Source: Micrococcales bacterium
GTDB taxonomy: Bacteria; Actinomycetota; Actinomycetes; Actinomycetales; Dermatophilaceae
Reading direction: 5' to 3'
Assembly (NCBI GenBank): GCA_030537915.1
Contig: JAUNUZ010000031.1
Coordinates: forward strand, 1-12,092
DNA length: 12,092 bases
Both the position numbers and the translations under genes were made by a program. A model generated the notes under the pieces. That model was not told the origin of the DNA. It saw only the letters and a list, made by a program, of their open reading frames with translations, and did no database searches. Positions 5,361-11,929 of this stretch are shown here, in pieces. Numbering within the stretch: the first letter of the stretch is position 1; every line of letters begins with the position of its first letter.

Positions 5361-7082
5361 TCAGAGTGGTGGCTCGGCGTAGGCCGTGGGCGTGATCGCC
5401 ACGTCCGCAGCGACGTCGAGAGCCACGTCCGCAGCTACCTCCAGGGCCTGCGCCGGAGCCGGGGGGATGCCGCGGCGATTCCAGTTCGTCCAGGTCGCCA
5501 GCGCCCAGCGTGCGGAGATCGTGCGGATCGCCTCCGGCACATCGGCCACCACCGCCGCGATGCCCAGGATGGTGGCGCTGCCCGGGTGGTAGTAGGACTC
5601 GTGGCCCCAGACCTGGCGCAGCAGCACACGGCGACCGCCCGGATAGGTGAAGAGGCGGGGGAAGGGAGACAGGATGCGGATCCCCTCCATGGCGAGCACC
5701 TGACCACCGAAGACCCCGAGGAAACTGATGAGGTCTCCGGGCGCGACCACGGCGAAGAGTCGGTCGCTGGGCAGCCGCAGTTGTGCGACCGACGTGGCGA
5801 ACAGCCCGGGACAGCCGGCGACCACGGCCGCGTCGAAGGCGGAGGTCTGGGCCAGGGCGAGGCCGATGACGGATGCGCCGTAGGAGTGCCCGGAGGCCAC
5901 GAGTCGGCGATCGGGCGGCAGGATCGCTCGCAGGCCGCGCGCGCATCGGGTCAGGTCTGGGGCCGCAGCCCGCGCGTAGCGGTCGTCCGAGGCTTCGCCG
6001 GGCACCAGGACCCGTATCCCGCTGTCACCGAGCGCCCGCCGGGTCGCCACGTCGTAGGGGGCGTGGTACCCGATCCAGTCGATGATCGCGATGCGATCCC
6101 GCCCACCGGCCAGACGCCCCGCCTCCTCGCGCAGCGCTGAAAGCCAGGCCACTTCGCGCTGCAACCGCAGATCGACGCTCGTCGTCGTACCCGGCACGTG
6201 GAGGACGACGGTCTGCGCCGTGTCGAGGTCACCAAGGACGATCGCCGCCTTGAGCGGGTAGGCGCTCGCGTCGAGCAGATAGCAGAAGCGCTCGCCGGAC
6301 GCGGTGGAGGGGTAGTTTTCTGTGGCTCGCTCAGCTCGCTCAGCCGGAGCGTCGGGAGGCCGGGACGGCCCCGGCATCTGGGGCCCATCCGCCGGAGTCG
6401 CTGGGGTCGACAGGCCCGGCGGGGTCGACCCGGTGTCCCCGCGCAGGAAGGCGCGGAGCTTCAGGAGCCCGCGCAGATCGCGGGTCTCCTCCAGAGTCGG
6501 GGCGTCGTGCAGGGGTTCGGTACCCGGACGTGCCGCGGCCGACCCACCGCGGCGCTCGATCTCGGCGTCGAGCACCCGCAGATTCGCCTCGTGACGGACG
6601 CGGGCGGGCAACCCGTCGGCGCGCCCTACCCACGCCGACTCCGCGGCGAGGACCTCGGCGCGTTGCGACGGCGACAACCCTGCCCACCAGTCGCGGACGA
6701 CCTGCGGCTTCTCGCTCGGGGGCCGCGGCGGCAGCGGGCGCCCCTGCCGGTCGACGTCGGGGTGGCGACTCGCGACCTGTTTCGCCTCGTGCCGCAAGGA
6801 CTGGACGAGATCGGTGGCGCCAGTCAGCCCGACCTCGGTGCGGCGGCGCCGGATCTGCTCACCGATCGCGTCGTCGAGCCGGGCCCACGACCGCTCGGCG
6901 TCGATGAGCCGCGCGTACTGCCCGTGGCTCTCGCGCGCGTCACGCACCGCCCCCTCGAGGGCGTTCGCAGCCCGCCGCAGGGCCTCGGCCAGGGTGCCGG
7001 AGGCACCGGGCTGCCCGGCTGATCGCTCCGGTGGCTGGTGCACAGGCTCGTGCCCCGAATCCGGACCCGGGCGCGTGGGCAT
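5361..7082 (-). CDS. DUF1023-type alpha/beta hydrolase (actinobacterial, function unknown)
   Basis: The product is 573 aa with no signal peptide or membrane segment. Residues about 28-180 are helical and carry the pattern typical of DUF1023 N-terminal parts: WWAGLSPSQRAEVL (132-145), then WVGRADGLPARVRHEAN (151-167). A Pro-rich linker (about 215-255) leads to the hydrolase domain, with VPGTTTSV (296-303), the nucleophile elbow GHSYGAS (398-404, Ser400), a candidate acid Asp450 in APGDLIS and a candidate catalytic His494 or His499 in GHESYYHPGS. This predicts a serine esterase- or lipase-like enzyme, but the family's substrate is not known to me. ATG at 7082 lies 3 nt after the GST-like stop with no clear SD, suggesting translational coupling. 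The C-terminus contains a short in-frame repeat (ADVALDVAADVAI). Confidence 0.85.
   Translation of the reverse strand: MPTRPGPDSGHEPVHQPPERSAGQPGASGTLAEALRRAANALEGAVRDARESHGQYARLIDAERSWARLDDAIGEQIRRRRTEVGLTGATDLVQSLRHEAKQVASRHPDVDRQGRPLPPRPPSEKPQVVRDWWAGLSPSQRAEVLAAESAWVGRADGLPARVRHEANLRVLDAEIERRGGSAAARPGTEPLHDAPTLEETRDLRGLLKLRAFLRGDTGSTPPGLSTPATPADGPQMPGPSRPPDAPAERAERATENYPSTASGERFCYLLDASAYPLKAAIVLGDLDTAQTVVLHVPGTTTSVDLRLQREVAWLSALREEAGRLAGGRDRIAIIDWIGYHAPYDVATRRALGDSGIRVLVPGEASDDRYARAAAPDLTRCARGLRAILPPDRRLVASGHSYGASVIGLALAQTSAFDAAVVAGCPGLFATSVAQLRLPSDRLFAVVAPGDLISFLGVFGGQVLAMEGIRILSPFPRLFTYPGGRRVLLRQVWGHESYYHPGSATILGIAAVVADVPEAIRTISARWALATWTNWNRRGIPPAPAQALEVAADVALDVAADVAITPTAYAEPPL
5398..5434. 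repeat. 13-bp direct repeat inside the hydrolase 3' end
   Basis: GCCACGTCCGCAG occurs at 5398-5410 and again at 5422-5434, a 24-bp (8-codon) period. In protein it gives the repeated AADVA units near the C-terminus of the DUF1023 protein. It looks like a small slippage duplication in a non-conserved tail. Confidence 0.5.
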
Positions 7083-7085
7083 GGC

Positions 7086-8183
7086 TCAGACCGGGCGATG
7101 CCCGGCGGCCACGGTTTCGCCGCTGCGCACCGGGCCAGGCGCAGTGCCGTCGCCGAAGGGTCGACCGCCGAGCGTCTCGCGGCCATGCGGGGTCAGCCAA
7201 TTCGACAAGTCCGGGCCCAGCGGGACGATGCCGGTGGGGTTCACATCGCGATGCACGACGTAGTAGTGCTTCTTGATCTGCTCGAAGTCCACCGTGTCCC
7301 CGAAGCCGGGCGTCGCGTAGAGGTCCCGCGCGTAGGCCCAGAGCGCCGCCATCTCGGTCAGCTTGTTCCGGTTGCACTTGAAGTGGCCGTGGTAGACGGG
7401 GTCGAAGCGCACCAGGGTCGTGAAGAGCCGCACATCGGCCTCGGTGATGGTGTTGCCCATGAGATAGCGCCGCGTCTGCAGGCGCCCCTCGAGGGCGTCC
7501 AGCGCTGAGAAGAGTCGCTCGTAGACCACGTCGTATACCTCCTGCGAGCCGGCGAACCCGCAGCGGTAGACCCCGTTGTTGACCTCGGTGTAGATGTAGT
7601 CCATCAGCGCGTCCATCTCCTCCCGCAGCGCGCGGGGGTAGAGATCCGGCGCGCCGGCTCGTTGCTGGTCGACCCATTCCGTCGACAGGTCCAGGGTCAA
7701 CTGCGCGAAGTCGTTCGTGACGACCTGCCCGGTCCGCTCGTCAACGAGGGCGGGGACCGTGACGCCCCGCGGGTAGCCGGGGTATCGGGCCAGATAGGCG
7801 TCCTTGAGCCGGTGGATGCCCAGCACCGGGTCGAGCCCCGCGGGGTCGAGGTCGAAGGTCCAGGAGTCTGCATCGTGAGTGGGACCGGGCGTGCCGAGCG
7901 AGATCGCGTCCTCGAGCCCCAGCAAGCGGCGCACGATGATCGCCCGGTTGGCCCACGGGCAGGCGCGGGCGGCGATGAGCCGGTAGCGACCGGCCTCGAC
8001 GGGGCGCTCGTCCGATTCGTGGCTCGGGTGGGATCCGATAGCTGGACCGCCCCGGGTGACCCGCGTCGTGATGTAGTGCTGGTCGCGGGTGTACCCCTTG
8101 CCCCGGGCCGTGTAGACGCCGCCCTCGCGGTGCTCCGGTGAAGTGTCGGGTTCGGGTTCGCTGTTCGTATCGCGTTGGCTCAT
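7086..8183 (-). CDS. xi-class GST-like (glutathionyl/mycothiol-hydroquinone reductase-type) enzyme
   Basis: The product is 365 aa and cytosolic. The thioredoxin-like domain carries ACPWANR (74-80), with Cys75 matching the catalytic CPW cysteine of the YqjG/ECM4 family that reduces thiol-hydroquinone adducts. Further family signatures are a segment reading VVTNDFAQLTLDLSTEW, the helical-domain motif NNGVYRCGFAGS, and VYHGHFKCNRNK, which contains a conserved tyrosine. These distinguish it from ordinary GSTs. Actinobacteria generally use mycothiol instead of glutathione, so the physiological thiol is uncertain. ATG at 8183 has only a weak AAGG about 10 nt upstream; upstream in-frame ATG 8231 would intrude further into the divergent manA promoter. 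It is the first gene of a two-gene unit with the DUF1023 hydrolase (3-nt gap). Confidence 0.85.
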   Translation of the reverse strand: MSQRDTNSEPEPDTSPEHREGGVYTARGKGYTRDQHYITTRVTRGGPAIGSHPSHESDERPVEAGRYRLIAARACPWANRAIIVRRLLGLEDAISLGTPGPTHDADSWTFDLDPAGLDPVLGIHRLKDAYLARYPGYPRGVTVPALVDERTGQVVTNDFAQLTLDLSTEWVDQQRAGAPDLYPRALREEMDALMDYIYTEVNNGVYRCGFAGSQEVYDVVYERLFSALDALEGRLQTRRYLMGNTITEADVRLFTTLVRFDPVYHGHFKCNRNKLTEMAALWAYARDLYATPGFGDTVDFEQIKKHYYVVHRDVNPTGIVPLGPDLSNWLTPHGRETLGGRPFGDGTAPGPVRSGETVAAGHRPV

Positions 8184-8269
8184 GGTCGCTCTACCTTGCG
8201 TCGAAGTCGCCGAGCCGCGCAAGCACGGCATCAGTGCATGACGTTTCGGGGCCGGCCGGGCCCGTCGCT

Positions 8270-8275
8270 TACCGT
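8270..8275 (+). promoter_or_regulatory. -10 box of a likely leaderless promoter for manA
   Basis: TACCGT is followed by 6 nt (GGAGTC) and the ATG at 8282. The GGAG could also serve as a close-set Shine-Dalgarno, so both modes are possible. The 98-nt divergent gap with the GST-like gene also holds the palindromic GGCCGGCC (8250-8257); no clear regulator site was recognised. Confidence 0.4.
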
Positions 8276-8281
8276 GGAGTC

Positions 8282-9511
8282 ATGGATCTGCTCGAGCCGA
8301 CGGTGCAGCCTTATGCCTGGGGATCGCGGCGCATCATCGCCGACCTCCAAGGCAGGTCGGCACCGACCCCCGGCCCGGAGGCCGAGCTGTGGATGGGGGC
8401 GCACCCCGCGGCACCGGCCGGACTGACGCGGCACGGGAAGCGAACCACGCTGGACCGGCTCGTGGAACGGGCTCCCCGGCGCGAGCTCGGAGCGCAGGTC
8501 AGCGATCGCTTCGAGCGGCGGCTGCCCTTCCTGCTCAAGGTGCTCGCCGCCGAGAAGGCGCTCTCGATCCAGGTGCACCCCGACCGCGAGACCGCACGCC
8601 TCGCCTACCGCGCCGAGCGCGAGCGTGGCCTGTCCGCGGACGATCCGGAGCGCAACTACTCCGACGACTGGCCCAAGCCCGAGATCGTCTGCGCACTCAC
8701 GCCCTTCGAGGCGCTCGCCGGCATGCGGGAGCCGGGGGAGGCGGCCGGTGTGCTGCGCGCCTTGCGGGTCGAGGCGCTGGCACCCGTCGTGCAGCGCCTC
8801 GACGACAGCGACGACGCCGGGCTCGTCGAGGTGCTGAGAACGCTGCTGTCGTGGCCACCAGAGTCGCGCGGCGACCTGCTGACGAGGGTGATCGAGGCCT
8901 GCGACGAGCTCGCGCATTCCGACGGGGAGCACGCGGGGGCCTACCGCGCGGTCGTGCGAGCTGCGGCTGATCACCCGGGGGACCTCGGGGCGGTCGCAAC
9001 GCTCCTGCTCAATCACACGATCCTGCAGCCGGGTGAGGGCCTCTACCTCGCCGCCGGGGGGCTGCACGCCTACCTGCGCGGCGCCGGCGTCGAGATCCTC
9101 GCGAACTCCGACAACGTCCTGCGCGCGGGCCTGACCGGCAAACGGATCGATCTCGACGAGCTGTGCCGCATCGTCGACCCCGCCGTCGGTGTGCCGATCC
9201 TGCGGCCCGAGCCGGACGCGGACGGAGTCCGGACCTACGCGGCGCCTGTCCCGGAGTTTCGGCTCTATCGCGTGGAGCGCGCGGGCGGGACGGTGCAGCT
9301 GCCCGGGGAGGGACCGCGGATCGTGTTCAACGTCGAAGGCGTGGCGCAGCTGTCGTTGCTGTCGAATTCACCCGGACTGGCCGGCGACGTCGACGGCGGG
9401 TTGAGCCTGCAGCGGGGCGAGTCGGCCTACCTCAGTGCGGCGGACGGCCCGGTGCAAGTCAGCGGCGCCGTGACGCTCTTCGTCGCATGCCCCGGCGACC
9501 TCACGCACTGA
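8282..9511 (+). CDS. manA: mannose-6-phosphate isomerase, class I (zinc-dependent)
   Basis: Interconverts mannose-6-phosphate and fructose-6-phosphate in the cytosol, linking glycolysis to GDP-mannose for glycans and mannolipids. The 409-aa product has the usual type I length. Family motifs in order are QPYAWGSR (9-16), ELWMGAHP (35-42), KVLAAEKALSIQVHPD (86-101), the PKPE motif (131-134), GGLHAYLRG (259-267) and NSDNVLRAGLTGKR (275-288). Aligning to known isomerases gives zinc ligands Gln97, His99, Glu134 and His262, with Arg281 as the active-site arginine; all are present. ATG at 8282 is chosen because the protein then begins MDLLEPTVQPYAWG, the usual start of the family. Upstream in-frame sequence is non-conserved and overlaps the divergent promoter. 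Transcribed alone; its 3' end faces sod across a strong hairpin. Confidence 0.95.
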   Translation: MDLLEPTVQPYAWGSRRIIADLQGRSAPTPGPEAELWMGAHPAAPAGLTRHGKRTTLDRLVERAPRRELGAQVSDRFERRLPFLLKVLAAEKALSIQVHPDRETARLAYRAERERGLSADDPERNYSDDWPKPEIVCALTPFEALAGMREPGEAAGVLRALRVEALAPVVQRLDDSDDAGLVEVLRTLLSWPPESRGDLLTRVIEACDELAHSDGEHAGAYRAVVRAAADHPGDLGAVATLLLNHTILQPGEGLYLAAGGLHAYLRGAGVEILANSDNVLRAGLTGKRIDLDELCRIVDPAVGVPILRPEPDADGVRTYAAPVPEFRLYRVERAGGTVQLPGEGPRIVFNVEGVAQLSLLSNSPGLAGDVDGGLSLQRGESAYLSAADGPVQVSGAVTLFVACPGDLTH

Positions 9512-9535
9512 CAGCCCGTCAGGCACTACCCAGCA

Positions 9536-9609
9536 CAGCGCCGAAGGCCGCTGCTCGGTCAAGGTCCGGTGGCAGGGGACCTTGACCGAACCGTCGGTCT
9601 TCGGCGCTG
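9536..9609. terminator. nested inverted repeat, likely bidirectional terminator between manA and sod
   Basis: The outer arms CAGCGCCGAAG (9536-9546) and CTTCGGCGCTG (9599-9609) are perfect 11-bp complements. Inside them TCGGTCAAGGTCC (9555-9567) and GGACCTTGACCGA (9577-9589) form a perfect 13-bp stem with a 9-nt loop. The internal flanks (9547-9554, 9590-9598) do not pair well. It lies 25 nt after the manA stop and 27 nt before the sod stop on the other strand, the right place for a shared terminator. No strong T-tract is seen. The segment GACCGA (9584-9589) can alternatively pair with TCGGTC at 9594-9599. Confidence 0.75.
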
Positions 9610-9636
9610 GACGTCACACGAGTGGCGTGATCCGCC

Positions 9637-10254
9637 TCAGAGGTTGACGAGGTTGACGGCCTTCGCGTTGGCGAGGCGCTGCTCGACATCCGCCCAGTTG
9701 ACGACGTTCCACCATGCCTTGACGTAGTCCGGCTTGACGTTCTTGTACTGCAGGTAGAAAGCGTGCTCCCACATGTCGAGCACAAGGATCGGGACCTGCG
9801 TGGCCGGCAGCTGAGACTGCTGGTCGTAGAGCTGCGCAAGGATCGGGCGCTTGCCGAGGGTGTCCCAGGCGAGCATCGACCAGCCCGAGCCTTGGATGCC
9901 CGCCGCGTTCGCCGCCCAGATCTTCTGGAACGCATCAAAGCCGCCGAAGTGCTCGTCCAGCAGGGCGGCCGTCTCGCCGACCGGCTTGTCGCCACCATCC
10001 GCAGACATGTTCTGCCAGAAGATCGAGTGATTGACGTGCCCGCCGAGGTTGAACGCGAGGTTCCTGGCGATCAGGTTGATCGTCGCCGTCTCACCGGCCT
10101 CGCTGGCGGCCTGCAGCTTCTCGACCGCGTCGTTGGCGCCCTTGACATAGGTCGCGTGGTGCTTGCCGTGGTGCAATTGCATGATCTCGGCGCTGATGTG
10201 CGGCTCGAGGGCTGCATAGTCGTAGGGAAGATCGGGAAGGACGTATTCGCTCAC
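9637..10254 (-). CDS. sodA: superoxide dismutase of the Fe/Mn family, probably manganese-type
   Basis: Converts superoxide to oxygen and hydrogen peroxide in the cytosol. The product is 205 aa, the standard length. The N-terminus [17 protein letters not shown] and the signature DMWEHAFY (160-167) identify the family. The four metal ligands are present: His28 (in LHHGKHH), His76 (in [10 protein letters not shown]), Asp160 and His164. Gln145 aligns with the Mn-SOD glutamine (E. coli Gln146), where mycobacterial Fe-SOD has histidine. This favours manganese, but sequence alone does not settle the metal. GTG at 10254 is chosen over upstream GTG/ATG because AAGGAG (10262-10267) lies 7 nt before it and the protein then starts with the conserved [12 protein letters not shown]. 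Monocistronic, convergent with manA. Confidence 0.95.
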   Translation of the reverse strand: MSEYVLPDLPYDYAALEPHISAEIMQLHHGKHHATYVKGANDAVEKLQAASEAGETATINLIARNLAFNLGGHVNHSIFWQNMSADGGDKPVGETAALLDEHFGGFDAFQKIWAANAAGIQGSGWSMLAWDTLGKRPILAQLYDQQSQLPATQVPILVLDMWEHAFYLQYKNVKPDYVKAWWNVVNWADVEQRLANAKAVNLVNL

Positions 10255-10269
10255 TGCGCCGCTCCTTGG

Positions 10270-10288
10270 TGTTGACGGGGTGTTGACG
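10270..10288. repeat. two direct copies of TGTTGACG, 11 bp apart, upstream of sod
   Basis: TGTTGACG occurs at 10270-10277 and 10281-10288, one helical turn apart, in the sod leader between the predicted promoter and the Shine-Dalgarno. Direct repeats with 11-bp spacing are typical of sites for OmpR/PhoB-type response regulators, but no regulator is identified for it here. Confidence 0.4.
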
Positions 10289-10331
10289 ACAGGTGTTCGG
10301 GATAGACGTTCTGCCAAAGCCTTACTCCGCC

Positions 10332-10360
10332 ACCCTATGCATGGACCGACGAACTGTCTT
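10332..10360 (-). promoter_or_regulatory. candidate sod promoter (-35 AAGACA, 17-nt spacer, -10 TAGGGT)
   Basis: Minus-strand AAGACA (10355-10360) and TAGGGT (10332-10337) are separated by exactly 17 nt. Each hexamer matches its consensus only partly. It would give a leader of about 70 nt before the GTG at 10254, consistent with the good Shine-Dalgarno there. Confidence 0.4.
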
Positions 10361-10405
10361 GGGCAGGTGCGAGGCGCGCTCAGTGTGGGGGTCGGTGCTC
10401 ACGGG

Positions 10406-10443
10406 GCTGTCGAGGCGTAGGCGACAGCGCAGCGAGGCACAAT
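10406..10443 (+). promoter_or_regulatory. dyad and -10 box upstream of the histidine kinase
   Basis: GCTGTCG (10406-10412) and CGACAGC (10422-10428) form a perfect 7-bp inverted repeat around a 9-nt centre. Nine nt downstream is the -10-like CACAAT (10438-10443), which ends 6 nt before the GTG at 10450. The dyad covers the expected -35 position, so it could be a repressor or activator site. A leaderless transcript is likely, since the purines AAGAG directly touch the start codon. Confidence 0.4.
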
Positions 10444-10449
10444 CAAGAG

Positions 10450-11919
10450 GTGATGCGAGGCGGCGAGACCCCGGGCTGGTTCGCTCGGCGCGGGGTGCGC
10501 TGGCAGTCGACGACGGTCGCGGTCGCGGTCGTGGCTTTGGCCCTCGTGGCCGGGACCCTCCTGCTCCTGACGTTGCTGCACTCCTCTCTCACCGTGGCCC
10601 AACGAGCGACGCTGACCTCGCAGGTCGATCAGGCGGCCGCGGTGCTCGTGGCCGAAGGGGGACCGCACGCCTTGTCACCCAGGGCGCACGATGAGCTCGT
10701 TACCTCCGACGGGGTGGTCCAGATCGTCGACTCGGCCGGGAACCTCGCCTACTCCTCGCGGCAGATCGATCGGGTGCTCGCGGACCTCCACCCGGCACCC
10801 GGGCAGTGGCTGAGCGAGGGGGAGTCCACCGGCTTCCTGTCCTCGCAGGAGTCGCTCGCGGTGGCCACCGGGGTCCGCGCCGGCGGGAAGGACTACGTCG
10901 TGCTCGCCGTCACCTCGCAGGCCGAGCAGCGGCACGCAATCGAGACGACCGGCACGATCCTGCTCGGGGCGTGGCCGGTCTTGCTGATCCTGGCGGGGGT
11001 GACGACCTGGTGGCTCACCGGTCGCGCGCTGCGCCCGGTGGAGCAGATCCGCAGCGAGGTGGAGGGCATCGAGTTCACCGACCTGACGCGTCGGGTCCGT
11101 CCGCCGGACTCCCACGACGAGGTCGCCGCGCTGGCAGCGACGATGAACGAGATGCTCGCCCGGCTCGAGGCCTCCCAGGCCACGCAGCGGCGATTCGTCT
11201 CCGACGCGAGCCACGAGCTGCGCTCGCCCCTGTCGACGCTGGCAGCCGGCCTGGAGATCGGGCGGGAGGACCCGCGAGCCTGGTCCGAGGTGCGTGAGCT
11301 GATGGAGGGTGAGGTGGTGCGCATGCGCCGCCTCGTCGACGGTCTGTTGCTGCTCGCTCGCGCCGACGACCGTGGCCTGGTCATCCAGACGCAGGACGTC
11401 GACCTCGACGACCTGATCGAGCGTGAATGTCGCCGGCTCGGCGCCCGGGCGGGCCGGGCCGGGGGCGAGCGCGAGGTGGCGGTGTCGTTGCGGGCCCAGC
11501 CCGTCCGGGTCACCGGTGACGGCGACAAGCTGACCCAGGTGGTGCGCAATCTCATCGATAACGCCGAGCGCGCCGCGGGCTCGCGGGTCGATGTGACGCT
11601 TGCGCGGGTGGGTGATCGCGCGGTGGTCGCCATCGAGGACGACGGCGCCGGGATCCAGCCCGCCGACCGCGGCCGGATCTTCGACCGCTTCACCCGCCTC
11701 GACGACAGTCGCACGCGCGCCTCCGGCGGCTCTGGCCTCGGGCTGGCGATCGTCGCCGAGATCGTCGGCGCCCACGGCGGCACGGTGCGGGTGCTCGACG
11801 CGCCGGCGGGCGGGGCCCGATTCGAGGTGGAACTGCCCGCTCAGGTCGAACCCGACATCGAGGAGGCGAGCGCGGACGCCGCAGAGCCGTGCACGGACGA
11901 GGCTACTTATCGGCCGTGA
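10450..11919 (+). CDS. membrane sensor histidine kinase (HAMP-HisKA-HATPase)
   Basis: The product is 489 aa. TM1 is about 21-43, an external sensor domain about 44-165, TM2 about 168-189 and HAMP about 190-243. The HisKA H-box RFVSDASHELRSPLS places phospho-acceptor His255. The ATP-binding domain has the N-box RNLIDNAE (366-373), G1 EDDGAGI (396-402), F-box IFDRFTRLD (410-418) and G2 GSGLGLAI (427-434). All catalytic motifs are intact. An acidic, alanine-rich tail (about 463-489) is not conserved. GTG at 10450 is used; the adjacent ATG at 10453 is equally possible. The external domain gives no clue to the signal. The kinase runs tail-to-tail into an OmpR-type regulator on the other strand, overlapping 17 bp, instead of lying in an operon with it. 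Confidence 0.93.
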   Translation: MMRGGETPGWFARRGVRWQSTTVAVAVVALALVAGTLLLLTLLHSSLTVAQRATLTSQVDQAAAVLVAEGGPHALSPRAHDELVTSDGVVQIVDSAGNLAYSSRQIDRVLADLHPAPGQWLSEGESTGFLSSQESLAVATGVRAGGKDYVVLAVTSQAEQRHAIETTGTILLGAWPVLLILAGVTTWWLTGRALRPVEQIRSEVEGIEFTDLTRRVRPPDSHDEVAALAATMNEMLARLEASQATQRRFVSDASHELRSPLSTLAAGLEIGREDPRAWSEVRELMEGEVVRMRRLVDGLLLLARADDRGLVIQTQDVDLDDLIERECRRLGARAGRAGGEREVAVSLRAQPVRVTGDGDKLTQVVRNLIDNAERAAGSRVDVTLARVGDRAVVAIEDDGAGIQPADRGRIFDRFTRLDDSRTRASGGSGLGLAIVAEIVGAHGGTVRVLDAPAGGARFEVELPAQVEPDIEEASADAAEPCTDEATYRP

Positions 11920-11929
11920 TCCGATAGCC
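11901..11929. terminator. hairpin over the overlapping 3' ends of kinase and response regulator
   Basis: TATCGG (11908-11913) and CCGATA (11921-11926) form a 6-bp perfect stem with a 7-nt loop. GGC (11901-11903) and GCC (11927-11929) can extend it after a 4-nt bulge. Both stop codons lie within it. It may end transcription from both sides, but no T-tract is present. Confidence 0.35.

Noticed and set aside
8138..8281. Upstream extension of the manA frame
   Set aside because: The extra residues are non-conserved and overlap the start of the divergent GST-like gene. The family's N-terminal motif begins right after the ATG at 8282.
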